Part shown: piece by piece, positions 47,054 through 56,598 of the stretch
Layout: every line of letters starts with the position of its first letter
Numbering within the stretch: the first letter of the stretch is position 1
Assembly (NCBI GenBank): GCA_023150915.1
Contig: JAKLKA010000020.1
Coordinates: 1 to 64,000, forward strand
DNA from: Polyangiaceae bacterium
Lineage (GTDB): Bacteria > Myxococcota_A > Polyangia > Polyangiales > Polyangiaceae
Length of the DNA: 64,000 nucleotides
Direction: 5' to 3'
Position numbers and translations under genes: made by a program
Notes under the pieces: model-generated
The model's input: only the letters and a program-made list of their open reading frames with translations
Databases searched by the model: none
What the model was told of the DNA's origin: nothing

Positions 47054-47130
47054 GCGGGTTGAGGGGGCGGGAGCCTAGTCAATCGGCGGCGGGCGGGGTG
47101 GGATATTCGTTGCCGGAGGCCTTCAGAGGT

Positions 47131-49737
47131 TCAGATTCCGCCGTCTGCGGCGGGGTTTCGCCCCGGCGAGATGGCGTCGGCCTGCCGCAGAGCGGCCGCG
47201 CGCTCGCCCGCGATCCGCGCTCGGAGCTGCTCATCCGCACCGCCGCGGAGGCCCGCAACCTTCCCGAGCGCCTCGAGCGCCTGCGCGTGCGCGCCAATCG
47301 ACGTCGCGGCGTCGGCGAGCTTGAGCCACCGTTGCTCTGTCGGCGCCTCGGCGGCAGCCCGACGAAAGTGGGCGAGCGCGGACCCCGGCTCGCCTCGAGC
47401 GAGCTCGAGGTCACCGACGAACGAGGCGGCGGTCGCGCAGTCCTCGGCGTGCGAACAGCGCGATGCCAGGTACTCGCGGATCGCGCTGGCGAGCTGAGTC
47501 GGCGGATGGCATTCCGCCGCCGCCGTGAGCCGAGCTTGGAGGCAGACGGGCCGATCAGACATGGCGCGACAACGCTCGGCGAGGAGCCGCTCTGCCTCCT
47601 CGGGTTTGCGGTCTCGACGGAGTAACGCGGCGTGGACGCGAAGCCCCGCCGAGGTGCCTGGGCTCGTCTCCTCCAGTGCTCGCGCGAACCCTCTCACTTC
47701 TGCCATGCAGTTCGCCCGGGCTTCACCCGCGCACACGGGGGACGAGTCCTGTCGCGCGAGCTCGCCAAGTAGGTCCCATGCCAACTCTTCGATGGCACCG
47801 TGCCGCTTCGGATCACGCGCCAGAGCGTCGCGCAACAATCGACGTCGCAGCTCCCCGCCGTCCTTGGCAGGAACCGCCAACGCCAATGCCTCCAGCGTGC
47901 TCGCCGCGTGGGCCCCGTCGGGGACGACGCTCGAGAGCGCGGCGTGATCGCGCGACCAGCGGACCGCCCGATCGGCGACCTGACCGATTGCCACGGAGTC
48001 CCGTTCTGCAGCGAGGCGAAGATGCATGAACGCTTGGGGTAGTCTTCCTGCCTCGGCGAAGACTTCCGCCGCCAGAAGGTGCGGGCGTGCGCTGTGGGGG
48101 GACCGCTCGAAGGCGCGCGAAAGCCACGGCAGAGGGCTGGCATCTTTGCCGCCGCGCGCCAGCAGCGCGCCAAGGAGGGGAAAATAGGGTTCCGCTGGAT
48201 GGCGGAGCATGGCTCGGCGAAGCATCGCTCGGAGCTCCGCACGGCGCTCCGGATCCTTGGCGCCGCCACCGCCGGCGAACTTTCGGTGGAGCTCTGCGCG
48301 ATCGTGGCCGACGTCGTGCCAGCCCCACGCTAGCGCGCAGACCGCCGCTGCGCTGCCGAGGAGCGCAGCGACCGTGGCGGCCGCTCGCCGGGCCGCGGGC
48401 TTTGCTGGGGTGCGGGCGGATCGCGTCGTGCGCTCTGCTTGCCCAGCCAGCGCTCCCGCAGTCAGTGCCAGCGCGATCATGATGGCGGGCACCTCCATCC
48501 CCAGATCCGCAAGATTGTGCAGAACGACTGCCGCGACGCCGATCCAAGCGCCCAGAGTGGCGGTGCAACGAGAGGCAGCGAGTCGCGATGGTCGCACAGA
48601 CCAGAGCAGAGTGACCGCGGCGAGGACTGCGATCGGCAGGCCCCACTCCGCCGCCCACTGGATAGGGAAGCTCTCTGCGTGCGAGTAGATGACGTTCCCC
48701 GCCTCGGACCGATAGGCGGGAAAGACACTCTCGAACGCGCCCCGGCCGACGCCCAACCACGGATGCTCCGCGACCAACGGCCTGGCCCACGTCAGCATCT
48801 TCAGCTTCTCGAGATCCTTGTCGTAGAGCTCGACCCAAGTGCGTGTGCTGCCCCCTAGGTAGGCCAGCGCTCCTCCACCGACGCACACAGCCAGCACGCC
48901 GAGGGAAAGCGCGCGAGGAAGCGCCGCAGACCTGCCGCGTCGCGCTCCCCGGACCGCGACAGCCACGCCGAATGTGACCACAGCCGTGGCCAGCGCCAAT
49001 GCTCCGCCCCGCGAGGCCGACGTGACGCTCACGCCGACCACGGTGGCTACGCCCAGCCCTAGGAGCCAGCGGGGCGCGGCGGGCTTCTCGCTGAGCATCA
49101 ACCCCATCCCGATCAGCGCGGTCAGGTTGAGGTAGCTGGCGAGGTTGTTGGGGTTCAGGAGAGGGCCCACGTGCCAGGCGGCCACAGGGAAGGAAGGTTG
49201 GTAGAGGCCGAAGACCTTCTCGGCGCCGAGCAGACCGTGCGCGAGCGTTGTCAGCGCTGCCGCCGTCCCGGCCACCAGAACCACCAGGAGGGCCCAGGTT
49301 GCTCCGCGCTTCACGCTAACGATCGCCGAAGACACGAAGACGAACGCGTAGGTGAGCCACTTCGACGCTTCAACCACGCTTGCACCTGCGTCGAGCGAGA
49401 CGGACGTCCAACTCGGGCCCGACTCGCCGAACGGTGTCAGAGCGCGGCGCCACACGTCTGCGTTACTCGGAGCAATCGTCGCCAGCACCGAGATGGGTAT
49501 CGGGACCGCCTGGAGAGTCGTGTAAGCAGCGAGCAGCAGTGGGACGGCGGCCGGCCACAAAGCCGCATGCCCTTTCGGACTCGCACGCAGTGCAAGCGTC
49601 GCCGCAGCGGTCGCGAGGAGCCCAGCGACGACTGTCGCGGGCAGGTGCACCGCGCCGATGGCCAACACGGACCCGATCGTCGCCACGGCGAGCAACGCCA
49701 TGCAAACGCGCCCCGCGGTGCTTTCTCGAGAGGCCAT
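47131..49737 (-). CDS. O-antigen ligase/polymerase (Wzy_C) fused to a periplasmic TPR domain
   Basis: ATG 49737 (MASREST) gives 868 aa. Residues ~1-480 hold about twelve transmembrane helices and the Wzy_C core, with AAWHVGPLLNPNNLASYLNLTALIG, SASRGGALALATAVV, and HPWLGVGRGAFESVFPAYRS, the conserved loop of O-antigen ligases. From ~500 to 860 lie Ala/Leu-rich helices that look like TPR pairs. Such fusions are typical of Myxococcota EPS polymerases. With the Wzy-like protein at 26421 the locus may have two polymerases or a polymerase plus a ligase. It starts the nine-gene minus operon. Confidence 0.83.
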   Translation of the reverse strand: MASRESTAGRVCMALLAVATIGSVLAIGAVHLPATVVAGLLATAAATLALRASPKGHAALWPAAVPLLLAAYTTLQAVPIPISVLATIAPSNADVWRRALTPFGESGPSWTSVSLDAGASVVEASKWLTYAFVFVSSAIVSVKRGATWALLVVLVAGTAAALTTLAHGLLGAEKVFGLYQPSFPVAAWHVGPLLNPNNLASYLNLTALIGMGLMLSEKPAAPRWLLGLGVATVVGVSVTSASRGGALALATAVVTFGVAVAVRGARRGRSAALPRALSLGVLAVCVGGGALAYLGGSTRTWVELYDKDLEKLKMLTWARPLVAEHPWLGVGRGAFESVFPAYRSEAGNVIYSHAESFPIQWAAEWGLPIAVLAAVTLLWSVRPSRLAASRCTATLGAWIGVAAVVLHNLADLGMEVPAIMIALALTAGALAGQAERTTRSARTPAKPAARRAAATVAALLGSAAAVCALAWGWHDVGHDRAELHRKFAGGGGAKDPERRAELRAMLRRAMLRHPAEPYFPLLGALLARGGKDASPLPWLSRAFERSPHSARPHLLAAEVFAEAGRLPQAFMHLRLAAERDSVAIGQVADRAVRWSRDHAALSSVVPDGAHAASTLEALALAVPAKDGGELRRRLLRDALARDPKRHGAIEELAWDLLGELARQDSSPVCAGEARANCMAEVRGFARALEETSPGTSAGLRVHAALLRRDRKPEEAERLLAERCRAMSDRPVCLQARLTAAAECHPPTQLASAIREYLASRCSHAEDCATAASFVGDLELARGEPGSALAHFRRAAAEAPTEQRWLKLADAATSIGAHAQALEALGKVAGLRGGADEQLRARIAGERAAALRQADAISPGRNPAADGGI

Positions 49738-49743
49738 AGGCAA

Positions 49744-49947
49744 TTCCAGGTTTTGTCACACCGGAGCAAATAGTTGCACTGTGACCTGCAGCGGTTCCGT
49801 CTGGTCGCTCTGACAGTGACGGATGCCCAGTCTTCGCGCGGGACCGAGGGGTAACTTATTGAAGTTACAGGGGACGGTGACGGGTGAATCGCACTGACCC
49901 CCTGGGCATCCAAATGGTACAGGTAGCGGCCCCAGCTCGCCGGAGTC
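49744..49947. promoter_or_regulatory. divergent promoter region with palindrome at 49851-49868
   Basis: This 204-bp gap lies between the Wzy/TPR operon and the co-polymerase gene. GTAACTT-ATTG-AAGTTAC at 49851-49868 is a perfect 7-bp inverted repeat with a 4-nt centre, in an unusually AT-rich patch. It sits about 80 bp before the wzc-like start and 114 bp before the wzy start, a good position for an operator. No regulator gene is adjacent. Confidence 0.5.
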
Positions 49948-52194
49948 ATGTCCTCAACAACCGCAGAATCGGGTGCCGCCAGTCGGGCGACGGGCGCAGG
50001 TGAGCTCAACATCCTCAGCGTCTGGCGCAGTGTACGCAAGCACTGGGCCATGGCGGTGGCTACGGCGCTCGCCGTTGCGCTCGCGGTGACGTTCTACACG
50101 CTAGGTCAAACGAAGATCTATCGGGCCTCAGCCACGATTCAGCTGGACCCGAATCCCCCGAGGCCGCTTGGCAAGAGCGTCGACATGGTCGTCGACCTCG
50201 GAACCGGGACGTACTGGAACAACCGCGAGTACTACGAGACTCAGTACAAGCTCATGCAGTCCCTTCGGGTCGCCGTGCCCGTGGTGATCCAGCTCGACTT
50301 GCAGAACGATGCTTCCTTCGTTCGCAACCGCCCGCCCGGGGCGAAGCCGCTCGACCGCGCTTGGGCCCCGGAAGAAGCGGCGGAGTTGCTGCGAGCGCGC
50401 CTGAAGGTCGAACCGGTGAAGGAGAGTCGACTCGCGGTCGTCCAGTTCGAGGACGCCGACCCCGCCCGGGCGCAGCGGGTGCTTTCGGTACTCCTCGACA
50501 CGTACGTAGACCAGAACTTGGACTCCGCGCGGTCGTCGACGACTTCTGCGGTCGACTGGCTGGGGACTCAGCTCGACAAGGTGAGGGGAGAGCTGGAGAC
50601 GAACGAGCGCGCTCTGCACCAGTACAAACTGGACAAGAACGTGCTCTCTCTGGACCCCGATGCGCAGTCGAACATGCTGCGGGAGGAGATGAAGCAGCTC
50701 AACGACGAGCTCACTTCGGTTCGCGCGAAGAAACAGCAGGTGAAGGCCCAGCGCGACGAACTGATCAAGATCGAGGGCGAAGACCCTGCGGATCTTCCCG
50801 CGAACGAACTGCTCCAGAGCCCGCTGGTTCAGCAACTTCGTCAACGCTATGAGGACGCTGTACGAGAGCGTGCCGGGCTACTCGGCCAGGGCAAGGGCGC
50901 GGGCCATCCGGACGTCGTGGCTGCGGATGGTCGTGTGAACGCTGCCCAATCCGCGCTCAGATCCGAGGTCCGCAACGTCAAGCGGGCGACCGAACGCGAG
51001 TTCGCAACCGTAGCGCGACAGGAGGCAGGGCTTTCCGGGCTGTTCGAGGCGGCCAAAAGGCGGGCGCTCGAGCTGAACCTGCTAGAGGTCGACTACAACC
51101 GCCTGCGCCGTTCGAGGGACAACTCGGAGAAGCTGTACGGAATGCTCCTTGAGCGCACCAAGGAGAGCGACCTCGCCCGGATGATGCAGGTGAACAACAT
51201 TCGAATCGTCGACCGCCCGATGCAGCCGCGCACGGCGATCCGTCCCCGGGTCACAGTCAACATCGGGCTCGGTATCTTCGGCGGCATTGCGCTGGGCATC
51301 GCCGCGGCGATGGCGCGAGCACTCCTCGATCGCACGCTGAAGACCCCCGACGACGTCGAGACCGACCTCGGCCTGGCCTTCCTCGGCCTGCTCCCGGAGA
51401 TAGGAACGCGAGGTTTCGGTGGCTACTACGGCTCGTCCCGGCGCAGGCGGCGCCAGAAGGAGACTTCGCCGGTTAGACCGGAGCTCATCGTCCACGACAA
51501 CCCAATGAGTGGTGTGGCCGAGGCGGCGCGTGCCATCCGAACCAACCTGATGTTCATGTCGCCGGATGAGCCCTACAAGACTCTTCTCGTCACCAGCCCG
51601 GCGCCCGCAGAAGGTAAGACTACCGTCGCTGTCTGCATCGCCGTTGCAATGGCGCAGGCTGGACAGCGTGTAGTCGTGATCGACTGCGATCTCCGCCGGC
51701 CTCGCGTGCATAGGGTGTTTGGGAAGAAGAGCGTCGTCGGGGTAACTTCATCGTTGGTCGATGGTGCTTCTCTGGACGACATCGTCCAGGAGACGGAGGT
51801 GCCCAACCTCTGGTTCATCCCCGCTGGACCGCTCCCGCCGAATCCCGCGGAGCTTTTTCATAGCGAGCGTTTCAAGGCGTTTCTGCGGTCTGTCTCGGGG
51901 GCCTTCGACCGAGTCATCATCGACAGCCCTCCGGTCGTGACGGTTACCGACGCGGCGGTGTTGTCGACGCTGGTCGACGGAGTCGTCCTGGTGATCCGTG
52001 CGTTTTCAACGGCAAAAGACCTGGCTCGACATGGCGTGCGCGCCATCAGGGACGTCGGCGGAAAGACAGTCGGCGCGGTCTTGAATGCCGTGAACCTCGA
52101 TCGCCACGAGTACAAGTACCACTACTACTACTACCGCCGCGGCGAGTACTACCAGTCCGACGAGGCGCCGAAGAAGACGGATGCTGCCGCCTGA
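49948..52194 (+). CDS. Wzc-type polysaccharide co-polymerase / BY-kinase
   Basis: The 748-aa protein has the Wzz/PCP fold: a first membrane helix (MAVATALAVALAVTFY), a long periplasmic coiled-coil region, the GNVR-like segment and a second helix (IGLGIFGGIALGIAAAM) near residue 440. The cytoplasmic kinase has Walker A SPAPAEGKTT (~549), Walker A' VVVIDCDLRRPR and Walker B VIIDSPPVV. The C-terminus is a tyrosine cluster (YKYHYYYYRRGEYYQS), the usual autophosphorylation site. It would set chain length and link synthesis to export. The partner Wza gene is not in the window. Confidence 0.92.
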   Translation: MSSTTAESGAASRATGAGELNILSVWRSVRKHWAMAVATALAVALAVTFYTLGQTKIYRASATIQLDPNPPRPLGKSVDMVVDLGTGTYWNNREYYETQYKLMQSLRVAVPVVIQLDLQNDASFVRNRPPGAKPLDRAWAPEEAAELLRARLKVEPVKESRLAVVQFEDADPARAQRVLSVLLDTYVDQNLDSARSSTTSAVDWLGTQLDKVRGELETNERALHQYKLDKNVLSLDPDAQSNMLREEMKQLNDELTSVRAKKQQVKAQRDELIKIEGEDPADLPANELLQSPLVQQLRQRYEDAVRERAGLLGQGKGAGHPDVVAADGRVNAAQSALRSEVRNVKRATEREFATVARQEAGLSGLFEAAKRRALELNLLEVDYNRLRRSRDNSEKLYGMLLERTKESDLARMMQVNNIRIVDRPMQPRTAIRPRVTVNIGLGIFGGIALGIAAAMARALLDRTLKTPDDVETDLGLAFLGLLPEIGTRGFGGYYGSSRRRRRQKETSPVRPELIVHDNPMSGVAEAARAIRTNLMFMSPDEPYKTLLVTSPAPAEGKTTVAVCIAVAMAQAGQRVVVIDCDLRRPRVHRVFGKKSVVGVTSSLVDGASLDDIVQETEVPNLWFIPAGPLPPNPAELFHSERFKAFLRSVSGAFDRVIIDSPPVVTVTDAAVLSTLVDGVVLVIRAFSTAKDLARHGVRAIRDVGGKTVGAVLNAVNLDRHEYKYHYYYYRRGEYYQSDEAPKKTDAAA

Positions 52195-52276
52195 AAAACA
52201 CCGTCGGCGCACCAGCGCCACTGCGCACAATGCGCGACGGAAGTGTGTGACGCGCGTGCTTGGACGGGGGAACTAG

Positions 52277-54253
52277 ATGCGACGCCTGGCGCTTCGCACG
52301 ACTCAGGTGTTGGTCGACTTCGCAGTCCTGAGCCTCGCCTTGGTTCTGGCATTCGCTGCGCGCTTCGACGCCAGCTTGGACGACGAGATGCAGAAGCGCC
52401 TCGTCTTCGCGCTCCCGTACATCGTCGGCTTCCAGTACGTGACGCTACTCGCCTTCGGCGTGCCGCGGTTCGTCTGGTCGTACGTGAGCCTGCGCGAAGT
52501 CCGAACCATCGGTGTAGCGCTGGCCATTTGTGCCGCCATTCTGTTGGGGGCGCGGTTCATCGCGCCGGAATTCATGACCTTCACCGGTCGGGCCCGCTAC
52601 GCCGCCATCCCCATCGGCGTGATCGTCATCGACTACGCCCTGGCCTTCCTCGGCATCTCCGGCGTTCGCGCCCTGCGCCGCATCCTCGCCGAACGCAGCA
52701 AGGCGCACGGGCTGCGCCACTCCCAAACCCCCCGAATTCCCACGCTGCTGGTCGGCGCCGGCCAGGCCGGTTCGCTCGTGGCCAAGGAAATCATCTCGCG
52801 TCCCGAGCTGGGGATCGACCCGGTCGGCTTCCTCGACGACGACTCGATGAAGCACGGCATGGCGATCCACGGCGTGAAGGTGCTCGGGCCCATCGATAGC
52901 TTGCCGCAGCAGGCGGCGCTGCGCCGGCCCCACCAGGTGGTGATCTCCATGGCCAGCGCGCCCGGGGACGCGGTCCGCCGGGTGCTGGCGCTGGCCGAGA
53001 AGGCCGAGCTTCCGGTCAAGATCATCCCGGGCATCTACGAGATCCTGGACGGGAAGGTGAACCTCTCCCGGATCCGGAAGGTGTCCATCGAGGACCTTCT
53101 GGGGCGCGAGCCGATCCAGCTCGATCTGGAGGGGATCGAGGGCTTCATCCGTGGCAAGCGCGTGCTGGTCACCGGGGCCGGTGGGTCCATTGGGTCGGAG
53201 CTCTGCCGTCAGATCGTTCGATTCGAGCCCGCGTCGCTCACGCTGGTAGAGCGGAGCGAGTTCCAGCTCTTCGAGATCCATTCCGAGCTGGCGCAGAGCT
53301 TCGATGCCGAGCGGGTGACCCCGCGCATGTGCGACGTGTGCGACAGCAAGCGGCTCGAGCACGTGTTCGAGGCGGACCGGCCCCAGGTCGTCTTCCATGC
53401 CGCGGCGCACAAGCACGTGCCGATGATGGAGTGGAACCCGGGCGAGGCCGTGAAGAACAACGTGTTCGGTACCCGGAAGGTGGCGGACATGGCGCACCGT
53501 TTCGAGGCCGAGCGCTTCGTGCTCGTGAGCACGGACAAGGCGGTCAATCCGACCTCGATCATGGGCGCGACCAAGCGGGTGGGCGAGATGTACGTCCAGT
53601 CGCTGTCGCAGCGCTCGAAGACGAAGTTCGTGGCCGTGCGCTTCGGGAACGTCCTCGGCTCGGCGGGCTCCGTGATCCCGACCTTCCAGCGGCAGATCGC
53701 CGCGGGGGGGCCGGTCACGGTCACGCACCCCGAGATGGTGCGCTATTTCATGACGATTCCCGAGGCGTGCCAGCTCGTCTTGCAGGCCGGCTCGTTCGGC
53801 GGCGGGGGCGAGATCTTCGTTCTCGACATGGGCACCCCCGTCAAGATCTCGGACCTGGCGCGGGACTTGATTCGTCTGAGTGGCTTCGACCCCGAGTCCG
53901 AGATCCGCATCGAGTACACCGGGGTGCGCCCGGGCGAGAAGCTCTTCGAAGAGCTCGGGTTCGATGGCGAGAAGATGAACAAGACTCGTCACCCGAAGAT
54001 CTTCGTCGGCAAGCTGGCGGCCTATCCGTTCGACGACGTCGAGCGGAACCTCGAGCTCTTGGCCTCGATCACCTCGTGTCAGTCTTCGAACGAGGTGCGG
54101 CGGGTGTTGCGGCGGGTGGTCCCCGAAATGCAGGACGACGCCACCACCTCCGAACCGCCCCCGGTGGCGCCCTCGCAGGGCGCACCCAGCAGCGACGCTC
54201 GCCCGCGCGAGGCCTCGCTGGGTTCAGCGAAGCTCACCGTTCGCACGACCTGA
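52277..54253 (+). CDS. WbpM/CapD/PglF-type UDP-GlcNAc 4,6-dehydratase (membrane-bound)
   Basis: The 658-aa protein has four N-terminal transmembrane helices (to about residue 130), a Rossmann nucleotide-binding domain (PTLLVGAGQAGSLVAKEI) and an SDR catalytic domain from ~293 (RVLVTGAGGSIGSELCRQI). The active-site segment STDKAVNPTSIMGATKRVGE has Met in place of the SDR Tyr, as in WbpM and PglF. It would make UDP-4-keto-6-deoxy-sugar, the substrate for the DegT aminotransferases. It follows the co-polymerase gene by 82 bp on the same strand. Confidence 0.92.
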   Translation: MRRLALRTTQVLVDFAVLSLALVLAFAARFDASLDDEMQKRLVFALPYIVGFQYVTLLAFGVPRFVWSYVSLREVRTIGVALAICAAILLGARFIAPEFMTFTGRARYAAIPIGVIVIDYALAFLGISGVRALRRILAERSKAHGLRHSQTPRIPTLLVGAGQAGSLVAKEIISRPELGIDPVGFLDDDSMKHGMAIHGVKVLGPIDSLPQQAALRRPHQVVISMASAPGDAVRRVLALAEKAELPVKIIPGIYEILDGKVNLSRIRKVSIEDLLGREPIQLDLEGIEGFIRGKRVLVTGAGGSIGSELCRQIVRFEPASLTLVERSEFQLFEIHSELAQSFDAERVTPRMCDVCDSKRLEHVFEADRPQVVFHAAAHKHVPMMEWNPGEAVKNNVFGTRKVADMAHRFEAERFVLVSTDKAVNPTSIMGATKRVGEMYVQSLSQRSKTKFVAVRFGNVLGSAGSVIPTFQRQIAAGGPVTVTHPEMVRYFMTIPEACQLVLQAGSFGGGGEIFVLDMGTPVKISDLARDLIRLSGFDPESEIRIEYTGVRPGEKLFEELGFDGEKMNKTRHPKIFVGKLAAYPFDDVERNLELLASITSCQSSNEVRRVLRRVVPEMQDDATTSEPPPVAPSQGAPSSDARPREASLGSAKLTVRTT

Positions 54254-54285
54254 GCGCGCACGACCTGAGCGCGCGCCTCCCGAGC

Positions 54286-55461
54286 TCACAGAAACCCATA
54301 CACCCTCCCATCCTGCGATCCGACGACCAGCATGCCGTCGGGGCTGATCGCGGGCGACGACGTGACGGCACCCCCGGTCCGGTGCGACCCCGCGATCTGC
54401 CCGCTCGGGAGGAGGGCGTAGACCGTGCCGTCTTCCGTGCCCACGAACAGGTTGCCCTCGAGGCTCACCGCGGCCGAGCTGCGGATCGGGGCGCCCAGGC
54501 GCTGCTTCCACAGCACGGCGCCGGCGGGGGAGAGGGCGTAGAGATGCTGGTCGTCGCTGCCCACCACCAGGGTGCCCTGCGGCGTGACGGTCACGCTCGA
54601 CTGCACCGCGGCGCCGGTCTGCAGCTTCCAGCGGATGCGGCCGCCGTACACGGCGTAGATCACGCCGTCGTCGGCGCCGAAGACCACCGTGCCGTCGGCC
54701 AGCAGGGTGGGGGTGGTGTGCACGGCAACGCCGGGCTCGAAGCGGCCCAGGACCTTGCCGTCCTTCGCGATCGCGACCACCGCGCGAGCGCTGTTGCCCA
54801 CGTAGATCTCGCCCGTGGGGCTCATGCTGGCGGACGAATCGACCGGCGCGCCGGTGTTGGCAGCCCAGGCCAGCTTGCCGTCGGGTCGCACGGCGTGCAG
54901 CTTCCGATCGTTCGACCCGACATAGATCATGCCGTCGGGGCCGATCAGCGGGGACGAGAAGCCGCAGTTGCCCAGCTGGTAGCTCCAGACCAGCTGGCCG
55001 CCGTTGATCGCGTACAGGTGCTTGTCGATGCTGCCGACGTAGACCGTGCCGTTCTGCGTGACCGCGGGCGAGGCCCAGACCGCCGCGAAGGTCGGGAACT
55101 TCCAGACCTGCTGACCGCTGCGGCTCAGCGCGTACACGCCGCCGTCGAGGGAGCCGAAGTAGATGGTACCGTCCACACCGATTGCCGGCGACGAGATGAT
55201 CGGGCCGCCGGTGGGGAACGACCACGCCAGCTCGAGCTTCGCGGGGCGCGAGACCTTGGCCTGACCCGTGCGCTGCGGGTCGCCGCGGTGCATGGGCCAG
55301 TGGGGCGCCGAGGCGTCGACGCGCAGCTCTTCGGGCCACTCTGTGACCTGAGGCAGCGCCCAGTCCATGCGCGTCGGCTTGCCGGCACACGCGCCCAGAA
55401 AGGCCAGCAGCGCGGCCGCGTGAACCAAGAGGGGGCGGGGGCGCATCGCGACTGACTTCAT
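54286..55461 (-). CDS. PQQ-like beta-propeller lipoprotein (BamB-like repeats)
   Basis: ATG 55461 gives a 391-aa protein with a lipoprotein signal (LAFLGAC, Cys25) and seven or so repeats of the PQQ/WD-like type (SSPAIGVDGTIYFGSLDGGVYAL, ASPAVTQNGTVYVGSIDKHLYAI, SSAAVSLEGNLFVGTEDGTVYAL). It is a beta-propeller anchored to a membrane, perhaps the outer membrane. No BamA or other partner is adjacent, so I do not call it bamB. It lies just inside the Rpn gene at the right end of the EPS locus. Confidence 0.85.
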   Translation of the reverse strand: MKSVAMRPRPLLVHAAALLAFLGACAGKPTRMDWALPQVTEWPEELRVDASAPHWPMHRGDPQRTGQAKVSRPAKLELAWSFPTGGPIISSPAIGVDGTIYFGSLDGGVYALSRSGQQVWKFPTFAAVWASPAVTQNGTVYVGSIDKHLYAINGGQLVWSYQLGNCGFSSPLIGPDGMIYVGSNDRKLHAVRPDGKLAWAANTGAPVDSSASMSPTGEIYVGNSARAVVAIAKDGKVLGRFEPGVAVHTTPTLLADGTVVFGADDGVIYAVYGGRIRWKLQTGAAVQSSVTVTPQGTLVVGSDDQHLYALSPAGAVLWKQRLGAPIRSSAAVSLEGNLFVGTEDGTVYALLPSGQIAGSHRTGGAVTSSPAISPDGMLVVGSQDGRVYGFL

Positions 55462-55504
55462 TAGCGCCCCGGCGCCGCCTGGCAAGCTCACGCCGGCCCG
55501 ACCC

Positions 55505-56479
55505 TCATTCCTCTTCGAACACCTCTCCGATGCTCTCCGCCGTGAACAGGCACTCGGCCCAGCGGTCCAGATCGCCGCTGGCTGCGCCCCGCAGACGCTT
55601 GGCCACCCCCGCGGGGACCCTTCCGAACTTCCGCCGCAAGAGGCGAAGCAGGAGCTCGGCCTTGCCCTCGGCTTTACCCTCTGCCTTGCCCTCTGCCTTA
55701 CCCTGTTCGATCAACATCTGCGCGCCGGTCATGAAAGCCTCCTTGGCCCGTTCCCCGAGCTGGTCGAAAAATGGCTGAAGCTGCTCGGGGGGTGCCTCCG
55801 TGGCCTGAAGAATATAGCTGACAATCAGCGCCAGCGCACCGACCCCCGTGGGCGCCTGGAGCACCGCCGTGAAGGCGTCTTGGAATCGCCCCAGCACGCC
55901 GAGCACGTCCTTGGCGCCGCGCACTCGCGTCAAGCACACCAGCGCCGCGCGCCCCAGGGCGCTGAGCAGCTCCGCGCGCAGCGCGTCGTCAGCGGTCTCC
56001 GACAGGTCGACCACGATGGGCTCGAAGCTCGGCACGTGGGGCTCGAGCTCCGGAAACTCGCCGCGCGGCAGCGCGAGCAGGTCGCGAAGCGCGCGCGCCA
56101 CCCTCCAGCCCGTCTTGCTGTGGTGACAGACGATGGGAATGATCGCCGGAAGCATCTGCTCGTACGGCGAAGCGCGCCCGAGCTCCTCCCAGATCCGCAG
56201 CATGTAGCCCAGCAGGCGCAGGGGCATCCTCCGGTCGGGCTTGCTCTGGTGCTCGACCAGCAGGTGCAAGATCGCCGGGCGCCCCGCGAGCTGGACGCTG
56301 AACAGCACGTCGGCGTAACGCGCTTGAAGCGCCGAGTCGACGAGACCGGTGCGCAGCGGCCTCAGCGTGGTCCAATCGATCTGCCTCGCCAGTCGCGCCG
56401 GCAGCGCCACGCGCAGCAGCCCCTCGGCATGCTCCGGCTCGGAGAAGACGGCGCGGAAGAGGCGGTCGTGCGGTTGCAC
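55505..56479 (-). CDS. Rpn-family PD-(D/E)XK nuclease/putative transposase
   Basis: The 324-aa protein is a full-length Rpn/YhgA-like member. The nuclease core has DVLFSVQLAGRPAILHLLVEHQSK (D...ExQxK) and MLRIWEELG, PAIIPIVCHHSKTGW; the C-terminus has a KAEG tandem segment and the KRLRGAASGDLDRWAE tail. Family members raise recA-independent recombination. The fragment at 1-249 is a close paralogue in opposite orientation, so the EPS locus is flanked by inverted copies. Both 3' ends face inward. Confidence 0.88.
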   Translation of the reverse strand: MQPHDRLFRAVFSEPEHAEGLLRVALPARLARQIDWTTLRPLRTGLVDSALQARYADVLFSVQLAGRPAILHLLVEHQSKPDRRMPLRLLGYMLRIWEELGRASPYEQMLPAIIPIVCHHSKTGWRVARALRDLLALPRGEFPELEPHVPSFEPIVVDLSETADDALRAELLSALGRAALVCLTRVRGAKDVLGVLGRFQDAFTAVLQAPTGVGALALIVSYILQATEAPPEQLQPFFDQLGERAKEAFMTGAQMLIEQGKAEGKAEGKAEGKAELLLRLLRRKFGRVPAGVAKRLRGAASGDLDRWAECLFTAESIGEVFEEE

Positions 56480-56598
56480 CCGCGGGGGCTTCGCAAGCCG
56501 CGTGCCGAGCAGTCAGCTGGGATCTGCCCGCCGAAATCGATCCGTTGCGGGTGGCGAAGCGCGCCCTCGCCATGGCGATCGCCACTTGCAGATGCGCG

